64,000 nt of DNA from contig NZ_JAFIQY010000030.1 of NCBI RefSeq assembly GCF_022271435.1, forward strand, positions 1-64,000. Reading direction: 5' to 3'. A model generated the notes under the pieces. It ran no database searches and had not been told where the DNA came from. It saw nothing but the letters and a program-made list of their open reading frames with translations. The translations under genes and the position numbers were made by a program. Positions 55,427-63,517 of this stretch are shown one piece after another; position 1 is the first letter of the stretch, and every line of letters begins with the position of its first letter. Source of the stretch: Streptomyces monomycini. Its GTDB lineage: Bacteria; Actinomycetota; Actinomycetes; Streptomycetales; Streptomycetaceae.

Positions 55427-56863
55427 TCACTCCGTCGGCTTCGGCTTCGGCCTCAGCGGCTCGTCCGGGGCCGACGGCTCGTGGGGCGCGTCCTCCTCGT
55501 CGTACGCGCTGGTGCCCTCGTCGAGCAGCGGACCCTGCTGCTTCAGGTGGGCGGGGGCCAGCGCGCGCAGCACGTGGTAGCCGGAGAGCACCACGATCGT
55601 GCCGAGCGCGATGCCGCCCAGCTCGAAGTTGTCGCTGATCTTCAGGCTGACGCCGCCGATGCCGATGATGACGCCCGCGGCGACCGGCACCAGGTTCAGC
55701 GGATTGCGCAGGTCCACCTTGTTGTGCACCCAGATCTGCGCGCCGAGCAGGCCGATCATGCCGTACAGGATGACGGTGATGCCGCCCAGCACGCCGCCGG
55801 GGATCGCGGCCACCACCGCGCCGAACTTCGGGCACAGGCCGAAGAGCAGCGCGAAACCGGCCGCCGCCCAGTAGGCCGCGGTGGAGTAGACGCGGGTCGC
55901 CGCCATCACGCCGATGTTCTCGGAGTACGTGGTGTTGGGCGGGCCGCCGAGCGCGGTGGAGAGCACCGAACCGACGCCGTCGGCGGAGATCGCGGTGCCC
56001 AGCTTGTCGTCGAGCGGGTCGCCGGTCATCTCGCCGACCGCCTTGACGTGCCCGGCGTTCTCGGCGACCAGCGCGATCACCACCGGCAGCGCGACCAGGA
56101 TCGCCGACCACTGGAAGGACGGCGCGTGGAAGGACGGCAGGCCGATCCACTCGGCCTTGCCGACGCCCGACAGGTCCAGGCGCCAGTGGTCGGTGAGCTG
56201 TCCGGCGCCGTTCACCGAGTGGATCTTGCCGAAGACCAGGTCGAGGAGCCAGGAGACGCCGTACCCGAAGACCAGCCCGAGGAAGATCGCGACGCGCGAC
56301 CAGAAGCCGCGCAGGCAGACCACGGCCAGCCCGGTGAAGAGCATGGTCAGCAGCGCCACCCACTGGTCCTGCGGCCAGTACGTGCTCGCCGTCACCGGCG
56401 CCAGGTTGAAGCCGATGAGCATGACGACGGCGCCGGTGACCACCGGCGGCATCGCCGCGTGGATGATCCGCGCGCCGAACCGCTGCACCGCCACGCCGAC
56501 CAGGAAGAGCGCGACGCCGACGACGAGGACCGCGCCGGTCACGGTGGCACTGGTGCCGCCCTGCGCGCGGATCACGGCGGCGACACCGACGAAGGAGAGC
56601 GAGCAGCCGAGGTAGGACGGCACCCGGCCGCGCGTCGCCAGCAGGAAGATGACGGTCGAGACGCCCGACATCATGATGGCGAGGTTCGGGTCCAGGCCCA
56701 TGAGGACCGGGGCGACGAAGCTGGCGCCGAACATGGCGACCACGTGCTGCGCGCCGAGGCCGGCGGTCCGCGGCCAGGACAGCCGTTCGTCCGGTCTGAC
56801 GACGGCTCCGGGGGCGGGGGTGCGCCCGTCGCCGTGCACGGTCCAGCGCACACCGAGGCCCAT
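55427..56863 (-). CDS. NCS2 uracil/xanthine permease
   Basis: A 478-residue transporter with about 12-14 membrane segments. NCS2 signatures are LGAQHVVAMFGASFVAPVLMGLDP near the N-terminus, the substrate-site motif VALVAENAGHVKAVG, and ALGGPPNTTYSENIGVMAATRV. The sequence resembles uracil permeases (UraA-like) more than xanthine carriers, but I cannot settle the substrate. Uracil uptake would complement the pyr genes earlier in the window. The C-terminal 45 residues are a charged Pro/Glu tail. Confidence 0.92.
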   Translation of the reverse strand: MGLGVRWTVHGDGRTPAPGAVVRPDERLSWPRTAGLGAQHVVAMFGASFVAPVLMGLDPNLAIMMSGVSTVIFLLATRGRVPSYLGCSLSFVGVAAVIRAQGGTSATVTGAVLVVGVALFLVGVAVQRFGARIIHAAMPPVVTGAVVMLIGFNLAPVTASTYWPQDQWVALLTMLFTGLAVVCLRGFWSRVAIFLGLVFGYGVSWLLDLVFGKIHSVNGAGQLTDHWRLDLSGVGKAEWIGLPSFHAPSFQWSAILVALPVVIALVAENAGHVKAVGEMTGDPLDDKLGTAISADGVGSVLSTALGGPPNTTYSENIGVMAATRVYSTAAYWAAAGFALLFGLCPKFGAVVAAIPGGVLGGITVILYGMIGLLGAQIWVHNKVDLRNPLNLVPVAAGVIIGIGGVSLKISDNFELGGIALGTIVVLSGYHVLRALAPAHLKQQGPLLDEGTSAYDEEDAPHEPSAPDEPLRPKPKPTE

Positions 56864-57151
56864 GAATGCTCCACTTCTTCACGTACGTCGCGGGGGTCGG
56901 CCGGGCGAGACACCGGCCGGGTCATGTTAAGGCGGCACCGGGCCGACCTGGGGCGACCGGACCGGGCGGCCCGCCGAGCGGCGCGGCCCGCCCCGGCGGC
57001 CGGAGCATTTTAAGCAGGCGCTTACGATGGCTGGGTTCACTTCTTGAACAGTCAACAGCATCGGGCGGAGTCCGCCGTACCCCCGTACGGCCGTGTCCCG
57101 CCCCGCGTACGCCGGCGGCACGGCCCGCCGCAGAACCAGGAGCACCCACCC

Positions 57152-57622
57152 GTGAGCGTCGAAGCCCTTGAGGCAGCCCCCGCCGTCCCGTACGGCCAGC
57201 TGGTCCCCGTCACCGTGCACTTCGACGACCTCGACGCGCTCGGCATGCTCCACAACTCGCGCTACCCGCTGCTCGTCGAGCGCGCCTGGGCCGAGTTCTG
57301 GCACGGCCGCGGCTTCGGTTTCGACGGGGACTGGGCGGCGGCCGGCGACATGTGCAACGTCATCAAGGAGATGAAGGTCTCGTACGAGCAGCCGGTCACC
57401 CGGCCCGGGTACTACGCCGCCCACCTGTGGGTCGAGCGCCTGGGCCGCACCGGCCTGACGTACGGCTTCCGGCTCTGCTCCGCCGACGGCGAGCGGACCT
57501 ACGCGCGCGGCCACCGCGTCCTGGTGCGCGTCGACCCGCAGGCGCTGCGGCCCACCCCGTGGTCGGACCACGCGCGCGGGATAGCGGCGGAGCTGCTGCA
57601 CCCGGAGGCGCAGAGCGCCTGA
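57152..57622 (+). CDS. Hotdog-fold acyl-CoA thioesterase (4HBT/YbgC-like)
   Basis: A 156-residue protein with the hotdog signature VHFDDLDALGMLHNSRYPLLVERAWAEF, in which the Asp lies where the family catalytic Asp sits, followed by the central helix and strands (YEQPVTRPGYYAAHLWVERLGRTGLTYGFRL). It hydrolyses acyl-CoA thioesters; chain length unknown. GTG 57152 has CCAGGAG upstream; longer frames run through the promoter. It stands alone with a terminator behind. Confidence 0.88.
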   Translation: MSVEALEAAPAVPYGQLVPVTVHFDDLDALGMLHNSRYPLLVERAWAEFWHGRGFGFDGDWAAAGDMCNVIKEMKVSYEQPVTRPGYYAAHLWVERLGRTGLTYGFRLCSADGERTYARGHRVLVRVDPQALRPTPWSDHARGIAAELLHPEAQSA

Positions 57623-57631
57623 GCCGAGGGT

Positions 57632-57656
57632 GGTCCCCCTGCCGGGCAGGGGGACC
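57632..57656. terminator. Terminator between thioesterase and MFS genes
   Basis: Perfect 11-bp arms GGTCCCCCTGC (57632-57642) and complement (57646-57656), loop CGG. Confidence 0.85.
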
Positions 57657-57719
57657 GCGGCCGGCGCGGGACGCTCCAGGTCTCCCGTCGCCTCGGGACC
57701 GTTCCAGGTCCCCGTCGGC

Positions 57720-58985
57720 TCACGACCGCTTCGGATCCCCCGTCGGCACCGCGTCGCGCCGCGCGGTGCCCCGGCCCGGCGCCCGCAGCACCCCCGCGCC
57801 CGCGATCAGCCCGCCCGCCAGCACCGTGACCAGCAGGAACGAGCCGGTCAGCGAGGTCGCCTGGGCGATGGAGCCGATGGCCGACGGGGCGATCAGCCCG
57901 GAGGTGTACGTGATGGTGGCGACGCCCGCGATCGCCTGGCTGGGGGCCGGGCCGCTGCGGCCCGCCGCCGCGAACGCCAGCGGCACCACGACGGCGATGC
58001 CCAGGCCGATCAGCGCGAAGCCCGTCAGCGCCATGGCCGGGTGCCGCGCCAGCACGATCAGAACACCGCCCGCCGTCGCCAGCACCCCGCTGACCCGTAC
58101 GGTGCGCACCGGCCCGAAGCGCGCCACCACCCGGTCGCCCGCCAGCCGGGCGACGGCCATGGTGCACGAGAAGGCCGTGGTCGAGGCGGCCGCCAGCCCC
58201 GCGTCGGTGCCCAGGACGTCCCGCAGGTAGACCGCCGACCAGTCCAGGCTGGCACCCTCCGCGAAGACCGCGCAGAACCCGATCGCGCCGATGACCAGCG
58301 CGGACTTCGGAGGCAGCGCGAAGCGCGGCGGCGGGTGCTCGTCGGGGGTGCTGCGCAGGTCCAGTACGCCCTGGCAGGCGACGGCGCCCAGGACGGTCGT
58401 CACGGCGGCGGCGACGGCCAGGTGCAGCCGGGCGTCGGTGGCGGCGTGCGCCGCGGCGGTGCCGGCCGCCGAGCCGAGCAGGGCACCCACGCTCCACATG
58501 CCGTGCAGCCCCGACATGATCGGTTTGCCGAGCCGGTCCTCGGTCTCCACGCCCAGCGCGTTCATCGCCACGTCCGCCATGCCGGCCGTCGCGCCGTACA
58601 CCAGCAGGGCGCCGCACAGCCCGTACAGGTTGGGGGAGAGGGCGGGCAGGGCGAGCGAGAGCGTCCACAGGGCGAGCAGCGTGCGCAGCGCGGCGCGGGC
58701 GCCGAGGTGGTGGCTGATCCGGCCGGCCAGCGGCATGGCGAGGGACGCGCCGATCGCGGGGAAGGCGAGGGCGAGGCCCAGCTGTCCCGCGCTGAGCTGG
58801 GCGTGGTCCTGGATCCAGGGGACGCGGGTGGCGAAGCCGCCGGTCACCGAGCCGTGCACGAGGAAGACCACCGCGACGGACCATCGGGCGCGCCGCAGCC
58901 GGGCGGGGGAGCAGGGCCGGCCTGGCGGCTTTACGGGGGGTGCGGCGGGCGGGGGAGCCGGATCGGGAACGCCTGTGCCATCCAT
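57720..58985 (-). CDS. MFS transporter (12-TM, FucP/YbjJ-like)
   Basis: A 421-residue membrane protein with about 12 hydrophobic segments; GSVTGGFATRVPWIQDHAQLSAGQLGLALAFPAIGASLAMPLAGRISHHLG holds the first two helices and MFS motif A, and LHGMWSVGALLG is typical of sugar- or metabolite-type MFS of the YbjJ group. It is divergent from a ROK regulator with a shared palindromic operator, so it likely exports or imports a sugar-like ligand of that regulator. ATG 58985. Confidence 0.88.
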   Translation of the reverse strand: MDGTGVPDPAPPPAAPPVKPPGRPCSPARLRRARWSVAVVFLVHGSVTGGFATRVPWIQDHAQLSAGQLGLALAFPAIGASLAMPLAGRISHHLGARAALRTLLALWTLSLALPALSPNLYGLCGALLVYGATAGMADVAMNALGVETEDRLGKPIMSGLHGMWSVGALLGSAAGTAAAHAATDARLHLAVAAAVTTVLGAVACQGVLDLRSTPDEHPPPRFALPPKSALVIGAIGFCAVFAEGASLDWSAVYLRDVLGTDAGLAAASTTAFSCTMAVARLAGDRVVARFGPVRTVRVSGVLATAGGVLIVLARHPAMALTGFALIGLGIAVVVPLAFAAAGRSGPAPSQAIAGVATITYTSGLIAPSAIGSIAQATSLTGSFLLVTVLAGGLIAGAGVLRAPGRGTARRDAVPTGDPKRS

Positions 58986-58996
58986 GGGCGGTAAAC

Positions 58997-59017
58997 TATC
59001 AGGGAGCCTGCCTGATA
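58997..59017. promoter_or_regulatory. Palindromic operator between MFS and ROK genes
   Basis: TATCAGG (58997-59003) and CCTGATA (59011-59017) are perfect 7-bp arms with a 7-bp spacer in the 98-bp divergent gap. This is probably the ROK regulator site controlling both genes. Confidence 0.65.
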
Positions 59018-59083
59018 ATAAGGAAAATTCACCGGCCGTCACCGCAGCGACCCCCGCACCAGGGGGTCTGGAAGGATCCGGGC

Positions 59084-60352
59084 ATGGATGAGCCGCGCGG
59101 ACCCGCCCCCGCCCGTACCACCTCGGCCGCCGTACGCACCGCCCCGCGCACCGCCTCACCGAGCACCGCGCGCGCCATCAACGACCGCCTGGCCCTCCGG
59201 CTCCTCCAGAGCGAGGGCCCGCTGACCGCCGGAGAGCTGAAGACGGGCACCGGACTGTCCCGGCCGACCGTCGCCGACCTCGTCGAACGCCTCCAGGCCG
59301 CCGGGCTGATCGCCGTCGTCGGCGAGTCGGGCGCCCGGCGGCGCGGGCCCAATGCCCGGCTGTACGGCATCGTCGCCGGCCGCGCCCACCTCGCCGCCGT
59401 CGACCTGCGGACGCACAGCGCCACCCTCGCGGTCGCCGACCTGCTCGGCCGGGTGCTGGCCGAGGCGGCTGTCCCGGTCGGCCCGGACGCCGACCCCGGC
59501 CGGGCGGCGGCGCACGGGGTGGCCACCCTGGAGAAGCTGCTCGGCGAGGCCGGGGCCGGCCGGCCGCACGTCGTCGCGGTCGGCGCGCCGGGTCTGGTCG
59601 ACCCGGCCACCGGGCGCTTCGGCGGTACGGAGTGGGTGCCCGCCTGGCACGCCGCGCTCGTCACGGCGTTCGGCGACCGGCCCGCCGCGCCGGTCCTGCT
59701 GGAGAACGAGGTCAACCTCGCCGCCGTAGCCGAGCAGCGGGACGGCGCCGCGCGCGACCGGGACACCTTCGTCCTGCTCTGGCTGGGCCACGGCACCGGC
59801 GCCGCCGTCGTCCTGGACGGCCGGCTGCGCCGCGGCGCCTCCGGCGGCACCGGCGAGATCGGTTTCCTGCCCGTACCGGGCACCGGAGCGCTGCCCACGG
59901 CCGCGGGCTGCGACGGCGGCTTCCACTCGCTGGCGGGCTCCGCGGCGGTGTGCCGGCTGGCCGCCGAGCACGGCATCCAGGCGGGCCCGGGGGAGGGCGG
60001 CTCCGAAGGTGCGGACGCGACCGGCGCCCCGGCCGCCGAGGCGCTGGTACGTGCCGCCGTCGGCGCGGGCGAGTCCGGCGCCGCCTTCCTCGACGCGCTG
60101 GCCGCCCGGGTCGCCATCGGGGCCGCCGCCGTCTGCGCCGTACTGGACCCCGGCTGTGTCGTGCTCGGCGGCGAGACCGGCCGCGCGGGCGGCGACGCGC
60201 TGGCCGGCCGGGTCGCCGAGCACCTCGCGCGGATGTCCCCGCTGCGGACCGAGGTACGCGCGGGAACGGTCGGCGGACGGGCCGTACTGCGCGGCGCGGT
60301 GCTCGCGGCGATGGACGCGGCCCAGGACGACCTGTTCGGACCTGCGGCCTGA
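59084..60352 (+). CDS. ROK-family transcriptional regulator
   Basis: A 422-residue protein: an N-terminal winged HTH (about 30-90, RLALRLLQSEGPLTAGELKTGTGLSRPTVADLVERLQAAGL) and a C-terminal ROK sugar-kinase-like domain (about 105-415) with AVDLRTHSATLAVAD, VGAPGLVDPATG, LENEVNLAAVAEQ and WLGHGTGAAVVLDG. The zinc-type HxxxxxxCxCxxxGC cluster of sugar-kinase ROKs is reduced to TAAGCDGGFHSLAG, so this is more likely a regulator than a kinase. ATG 59084 follows GGAAGGA. Confidence 0.92.
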   Translation: MDEPRGPAPARTTSAAVRTAPRTASPSTARAINDRLALRLLQSEGPLTAGELKTGTGLSRPTVADLVERLQAAGLIAVVGESGARRRGPNARLYGIVAGRAHLAAVDLRTHSATLAVADLLGRVLAEAAVPVGPDADPGRAAAHGVATLEKLLGEAGAGRPHVVAVGAPGLVDPATGRFGGTEWVPAWHAALVTAFGDRPAAPVLLENEVNLAAVAEQRDGAARDRDTFVLLWLGHGTGAAVVLDGRLRRGASGGTGEIGFLPVPGTGALPTAAGCDGGFHSLAGSAAVCRLAAEHGIQAGPGEGGSEGADATGAPAAEALVRAAVGAGESGAAFLDALAARVAIGAAAVCAVLDPGCVVLGGETGRAGGDALAGRVAEHLARMSPLRTEVRAGTVGGRAVLRGAVLAAMDAAQDDLFGPAA

Positions 60353-60423
60353 ACCAGGCGGTCGGAGGGTGCGTGCGGGCGCCCGATCCCTCAGAGGCCC
60401 GCCCAGCTCGCCCAGCCCGCCTC

Positions 60424-61224
60424 CTACCGCCCGGCCTTCACCCCGCCCCCCGCTTCCACCCCGCCACCGCTCCGCTCCGCCAGGAAGTCCCCGTAGCTCC
60501 GCGTGCCGTCCGCGTGCCGGAGGGTCAGGTTCTCGCCCCGCCGCAGCGCCCCGAACACCTTGCCGGGCACCCACACCGGTACGAGCACCCGCCGCCGCCC
60601 GCCGGCGCGCAAGGTGTCCCGTACGAGATCGCGGGCGCCCCGTACCTCGGGCCCGCCCAGGTCCGCCACCCGGCCGGCCGGCGCTCCGGACGCCAGCTCG
60701 ACCAGCCGGGCGGCGACCTCGCGGACGTCCACCGGCTGGAGCCGCACACCGGCCGGCACCGGCAGCACCGGCAGCCGCGCCCCGGCCTTGACCAGCCGCA
60801 GCACCAGGTCGTGGAACTGTGTGGTGCGCAGGACGGTCCAGCCGACCCCCGAGTCCGCGATCAGCCGCTCCACGTCGAGCTTCGTGCGGTAGTAGCCCAG
60901 CGGGATCCGGTCCACGCCGACGATGGAGATGCAGACCAGGTGCCGTACCCCGGCCGCCCGCGCCGCCTCGACGAGCCGGCCGGCCGCCTCGGTGTCACCC
61001 CTCGGCGACGAGGCGCAGTGCACCACGGTCTCCACGCCCGCCACCGCGGGGGCCAGTCCCGAGCCGTCGCGCAGGTCGACCGCGTACGAGCGCAGCCGGG
61101 GCCGTTCGGCGTCGGCGGGCGGGCGGCGGCTGAGGCTGCGTACGTCGTGCCCGGCGGCGAGCAGCCGGGCGACCACGGCCCGGCCGAGCGTGCCCGTGCC
61201 GCCGGTCACCAGAATCGTCGTCAT
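60424..61224 (-). CDS. NAD(P)-binding reductase, atypical SDR / NmrA-like
   Basis: A 266-residue Rossmann protein: ILVTGGTGTLGRAVVARLLAAGHDVRSLSRRP binds NAD(P); VETVVHCASSPRGDTEAAGRLVEAARAAGVRHLVCISIVGVD and YYRTKLDVERLIADSGVGWTVLR follow the NmrA/complex-I-assembly-like atypical SDR pattern, with the Tyr-x-x-x-Lys pair kept. It may sense redox state or reduce a small molecule; no partner is evident. The C-terminal tail is Gly-rich. ATG 61224 with GAGGACT upstream. Confidence 0.85.
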   Translation of the reverse strand: MTTILVTGGTGTLGRAVVARLLAAGHDVRSLSRRPPADAERPRLRSYAVDLRDGSGLAPAVAGVETVVHCASSPRGDTEAAGRLVEAARAAGVRHLVCISIVGVDRIPLGYYRTKLDVERLIADSGVGWTVLRTTQFHDLVLRLVKAGARLPVLPVPAGVRLQPVDVREVAARLVELASGAPAGRVADLGGPEVRGARDLVRDTLRAGGRRRVLVPVWVPGKVFGALRRGENLTLRHADGTRSYGDFLAERSGGGVEAGGGVKAGR

Positions 61225-61677
61225 CGCGATCAGTCCTCGGGGTGGGGGATGGGGGCGGTCCGGGCCGGAGGCCCGGCGGCGGGGCGGGGCGCGGCGTCCG
61301 TGCCGCTCCCTGTGAGCCACTCCACAGGTCGCCGCCCGCATGGCCGACGATCAGACGTGGCAGACTGAAGCCGTACTGAATTGACATACGCAGCGCACTC
61401 CGGGGTCGGTGAAAGTCCGAACCGGCGGTAACAGTCCGCGACCCGGCCGCCTCCAGCGGCCGGTTGAGCAGGTGGAATTCCTGCACCGACGGTTAAAGTC
61501 CGGATGGGAGGCAGTGCGCGGCGGGCGAGCAGCGGTACACCGCCGTCGGCGACGGTCGTCCTCGTGTCCACGAGTGGCGTCCCCTTTCCGGCCTCGGTGT
61601 CCCCGTTGTCCCGTTCCCGTTTTTCCTGTCCTTCGTGACAGCCCCGGAGTCCGTGCCCTGAGTGGCAGGAGGACCCG
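61225..61677. other. 453 bp leader region of the rib operon
   Basis: It comprises the divergent promoter area (61225-61392), the FMN riboswitch (61393-61519) and about 158 nt between riboswitch and the ribD start. No separate gene is seen. A TTGACA at 61381 lacks a convincing -10, so I do not call the promoter. Confidence 0.75.
61393..61519 (+). ncRNA. FMN riboswitch (RFN element)
   Basis: The P1 stem pairs GCGCACT (61393-61399) with AGTGCGC (61513-61519). Between them are the invariant RFN blocks GGGGTCGGTGAAAGTCCGAACCGGCGGTAACAGTCCGCGAC in segments, a variable hairpin GGCCGCCTCCAGCGGCC, CAGGTGGAATTCCTG and CCGACGGTTAAAGTCCGGATG. FMN binding should switch off ribD-ribE-ribM. In Streptomyces this commonly works on translation or termination in the following leader. 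Confidence 0.97.
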
Positions 61678-62814
61678 GTGGCCACCCCAGCCCCCGCGCA
61701 GACCGCGGCGATGCGCCGAGCCATCCAGCTTGCCGCCCGCGGCCTCGGGCACACCAGCCCCAATCCCGTCGTCGGCTGTGTCGTCCTGGACGCCGCCGGG
61801 AACGTCGCGGGAGAGGGCTGGCACCAGCGGGCCGGCGGCCCGCACGCCGAGGTCGACGCGCTGCGCGAGGCCGGCGAGCGGGCCCGCGGCGGCACCGCCT
61901 TCGTCACGCTGGAACCCTGCAACCACACCGGCCGCACCGGCCCCTGCGCCCAGGCCCTCATCGAGGCGGGCGTCGCCCGGGTGTACTACGCCGTCCCGGA
62001 CCCGAACCCCGCCGCCACCGGCGGCTCCACCACCCTGGCCGCGGCCGGCGTCGAGGTCGAGGGCGGCCTGCTCGCCGACGAGGCCGCCGCCGGCAACGAG
62101 GCCTGGCTGACCGCCGTACTGCGCCGCCGCCCCTTCGTGCTGTGGAAGTACGCCGCCACCCTCGACGGCCGGATCGCCGCCGCCGACGGCACCAGCCGCT
62201 GGATCACCTCGGCCGAGTCCCGCGCCGACGTCCACCGGCTGCGCGCCCAGGCCGACGCGGTGATCGTCGGGTCCGGCACCGCCCGCGCGGACGACCCGCA
62301 CCTCGGCGCGCGCGTCGCGGGCCTGACCGACACCGAGGTCAGCCAGCCGCTGCGGGTCGTCATCGACACCGGTGCCGCCGTCGTCAAGCCCGGCGCCCGC
62401 GTCCTGGACGGCACCGCGCCCACCCTGATCGCGGTCGCCGAGGACGCCGACACCGGCCACCTCGACGGACTCGCCCCGATCGTCCGGCTGCCGCGCTCGG
62501 CGGGCGGCACCGGGGTGCACCTGCCCGCCCTGCTCGCCGCCCTGTACGAGCGCGACGTCCGGTCGGTGCTCCTGGAGGGCGGCCCGACCCTGGCCGGTGC
62601 CTTCCTCGCCGCGCACGCCGTCGACAAGGTCGTCGGCTATCTCGCGCCCGTCCTGCTGGGCGCCGGTCCCGCCGCCCTCGGTGACGCCGGAATCGCCACG
62701 ATCGACCAGGCGTTGCGCCTGGAGGTGACCGACACCGTCCGGCTCGGGCCCGACCTGCGCATCACCGCCACCCCCGCCCGCCACACCCTGCCCCCCTTGA
62801 ACGAGGAGAACTGA
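61678..62814 (+). CDS. ribD: Riboflavin biosynthesis deaminase/reductase RibD
   Basis: A 378-residue bifunctional enzyme. The N-terminal cytidine-deaminase-like domain (about 10-145) has the zinc motif HAEVDAL with VTLEPCNHTGRTGPC; the C-terminal reductase domain (about 150-370) has LWKYAATLDGRIAAADGTSRWITS and VLLEGGPTLAGAFL. It performs the second and third steps from GTP-derived pyrimidinone to the ribitylamino-uracil phosphate. GTG 61678 follows CAGGAGG. First gene of the FMN-riboswitch operon. Confidence 0.96.
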   Translation: MATPAPAQTAAMRRAIQLAARGLGHTSPNPVVGCVVLDAAGNVAGEGWHQRAGGPHAEVDALREAGERARGGTAFVTLEPCNHTGRTGPCAQALIEAGVARVYYAVPDPNPAATGGSTTLAAAGVEVEGGLLADEAAAGNEAWLTAVLRRRPFVLWKYAATLDGRIAAADGTSRWITSAESRADVHRLRAQADAVIVGSGTARADDPHLGARVAGLTDTEVSQPLRVVIDTGAAVVKPGARVLDGTAPTLIAVAEDADTGHLDGLAPIVRLPRSAGGTGVHLPALLAALYERDVRSVLLEGGPTLAGAFLAAHAVDKVVGYLAPVLLGAGPAALGDAGIATIDQALRLEVTDTVRLGPDLRITATPARHTLPPLNEEN

Positions 62815-62815
62815 C

Positions 62816-63517
62816 GTGTTCACCGGAATCGTCGAAGAACTGGGTGAGGTCGCCGCCGTCGAGAACCTCGGGGACAGCTCCCGGTTCACCCTGCGCGGCC
62901 CGCTCGTCACCGAGGACGCGAAGCACGGCGACTCGATCGCCGTCAACGGCGTCTGCCTGACCGTCGTGGAGACCGGCGCGGGGACCTTCACCGCCGATGT
63001 GATGGCCGAGACGCTCGGCCGCTCCAGCCTGGGCGCGCTCGTCCCCGGCTCGCGGGTCAACCTCGAACGCCCGATGGCGCTGGGCGGCCGCCTCGGCGGC
63101 CACCTCGTCCAGGGACACGTGGACGGCACCGGCACCATCGTCTCGCGGACGCCCGGGGAGCACTGGGAGATCGTCGAGGTCGCGCTGCCCGCCGGACTCG
63201 CCCGTTACGTCGTGGAGAAAGGCTCCGTCACCGTCGACGGCGTGAGCCTCACCGTGGTGGACGCGGGCGACGACTTCTTCACCATCAGCCTCATCCCCAC
63301 CACCCTCGCCCTGACCACCCTCGGCATCAAGCAGCCCGGCGACCCGGTCAACCTGGAGGTCGACGTCCTGGCCAAGTACGTCGAACGGCTGCTGGGCCAG
63401 GGCGCGGGCCGGAACCAGGGCCAGGGCCAGGAACCGGGCCAGGACCAGGACCAGGGCCAGGACCGGTCCCGGGGCACCGCGGCGGCCGTCGCGGCCGGGG
63501 AAGAGAGCCTGCGATGA
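62816..63517 (+). CDS. ribE: Riboflavin synthase alpha subunit
   Basis: A 233-residue enzyme with two lumazine-binding barrels (1-97 and 98-197): FTGIVEELGEV, VNGVCLTVV, MALGGRLGGHLVQGHVDGTG, VTVDGVSLTVVDA. It dismutates two lumazines to riboflavin. Unusually it carries a 30-residue low-complexity tail of GQ/GQDQ repeats after LLGQ, unlike the usual roughly 200-residue length. GTG 62816 lies 1 bp after ribD; the stop overlaps the next ATG. Confidence 0.95.
   Translation: MFTGIVEELGEVAAVENLGDSSRFTLRGPLVTEDAKHGDSIAVNGVCLTVVETGAGTFTADVMAETLGRSSLGALVPGSRVNLERPMALGGRLGGHLVQGHVDGTGTIVSRTPGEHWEIVEVALPAGLARYVVEKGSVTVDGVSLTVVDAGDDFFTISLIPTTLALTTLGIKQPGDPVNLEVDVLAKYVERLLGQGAGRNQGQGQEPGQDQDQGQDRSRGTAAAVAAGEESLR

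Noticed and set aside
61381..61386. TTGACA as -35 box of the rib operon
   Set aside because: The expected -10 position is inside the riboswitch and shows no TANNNT match.
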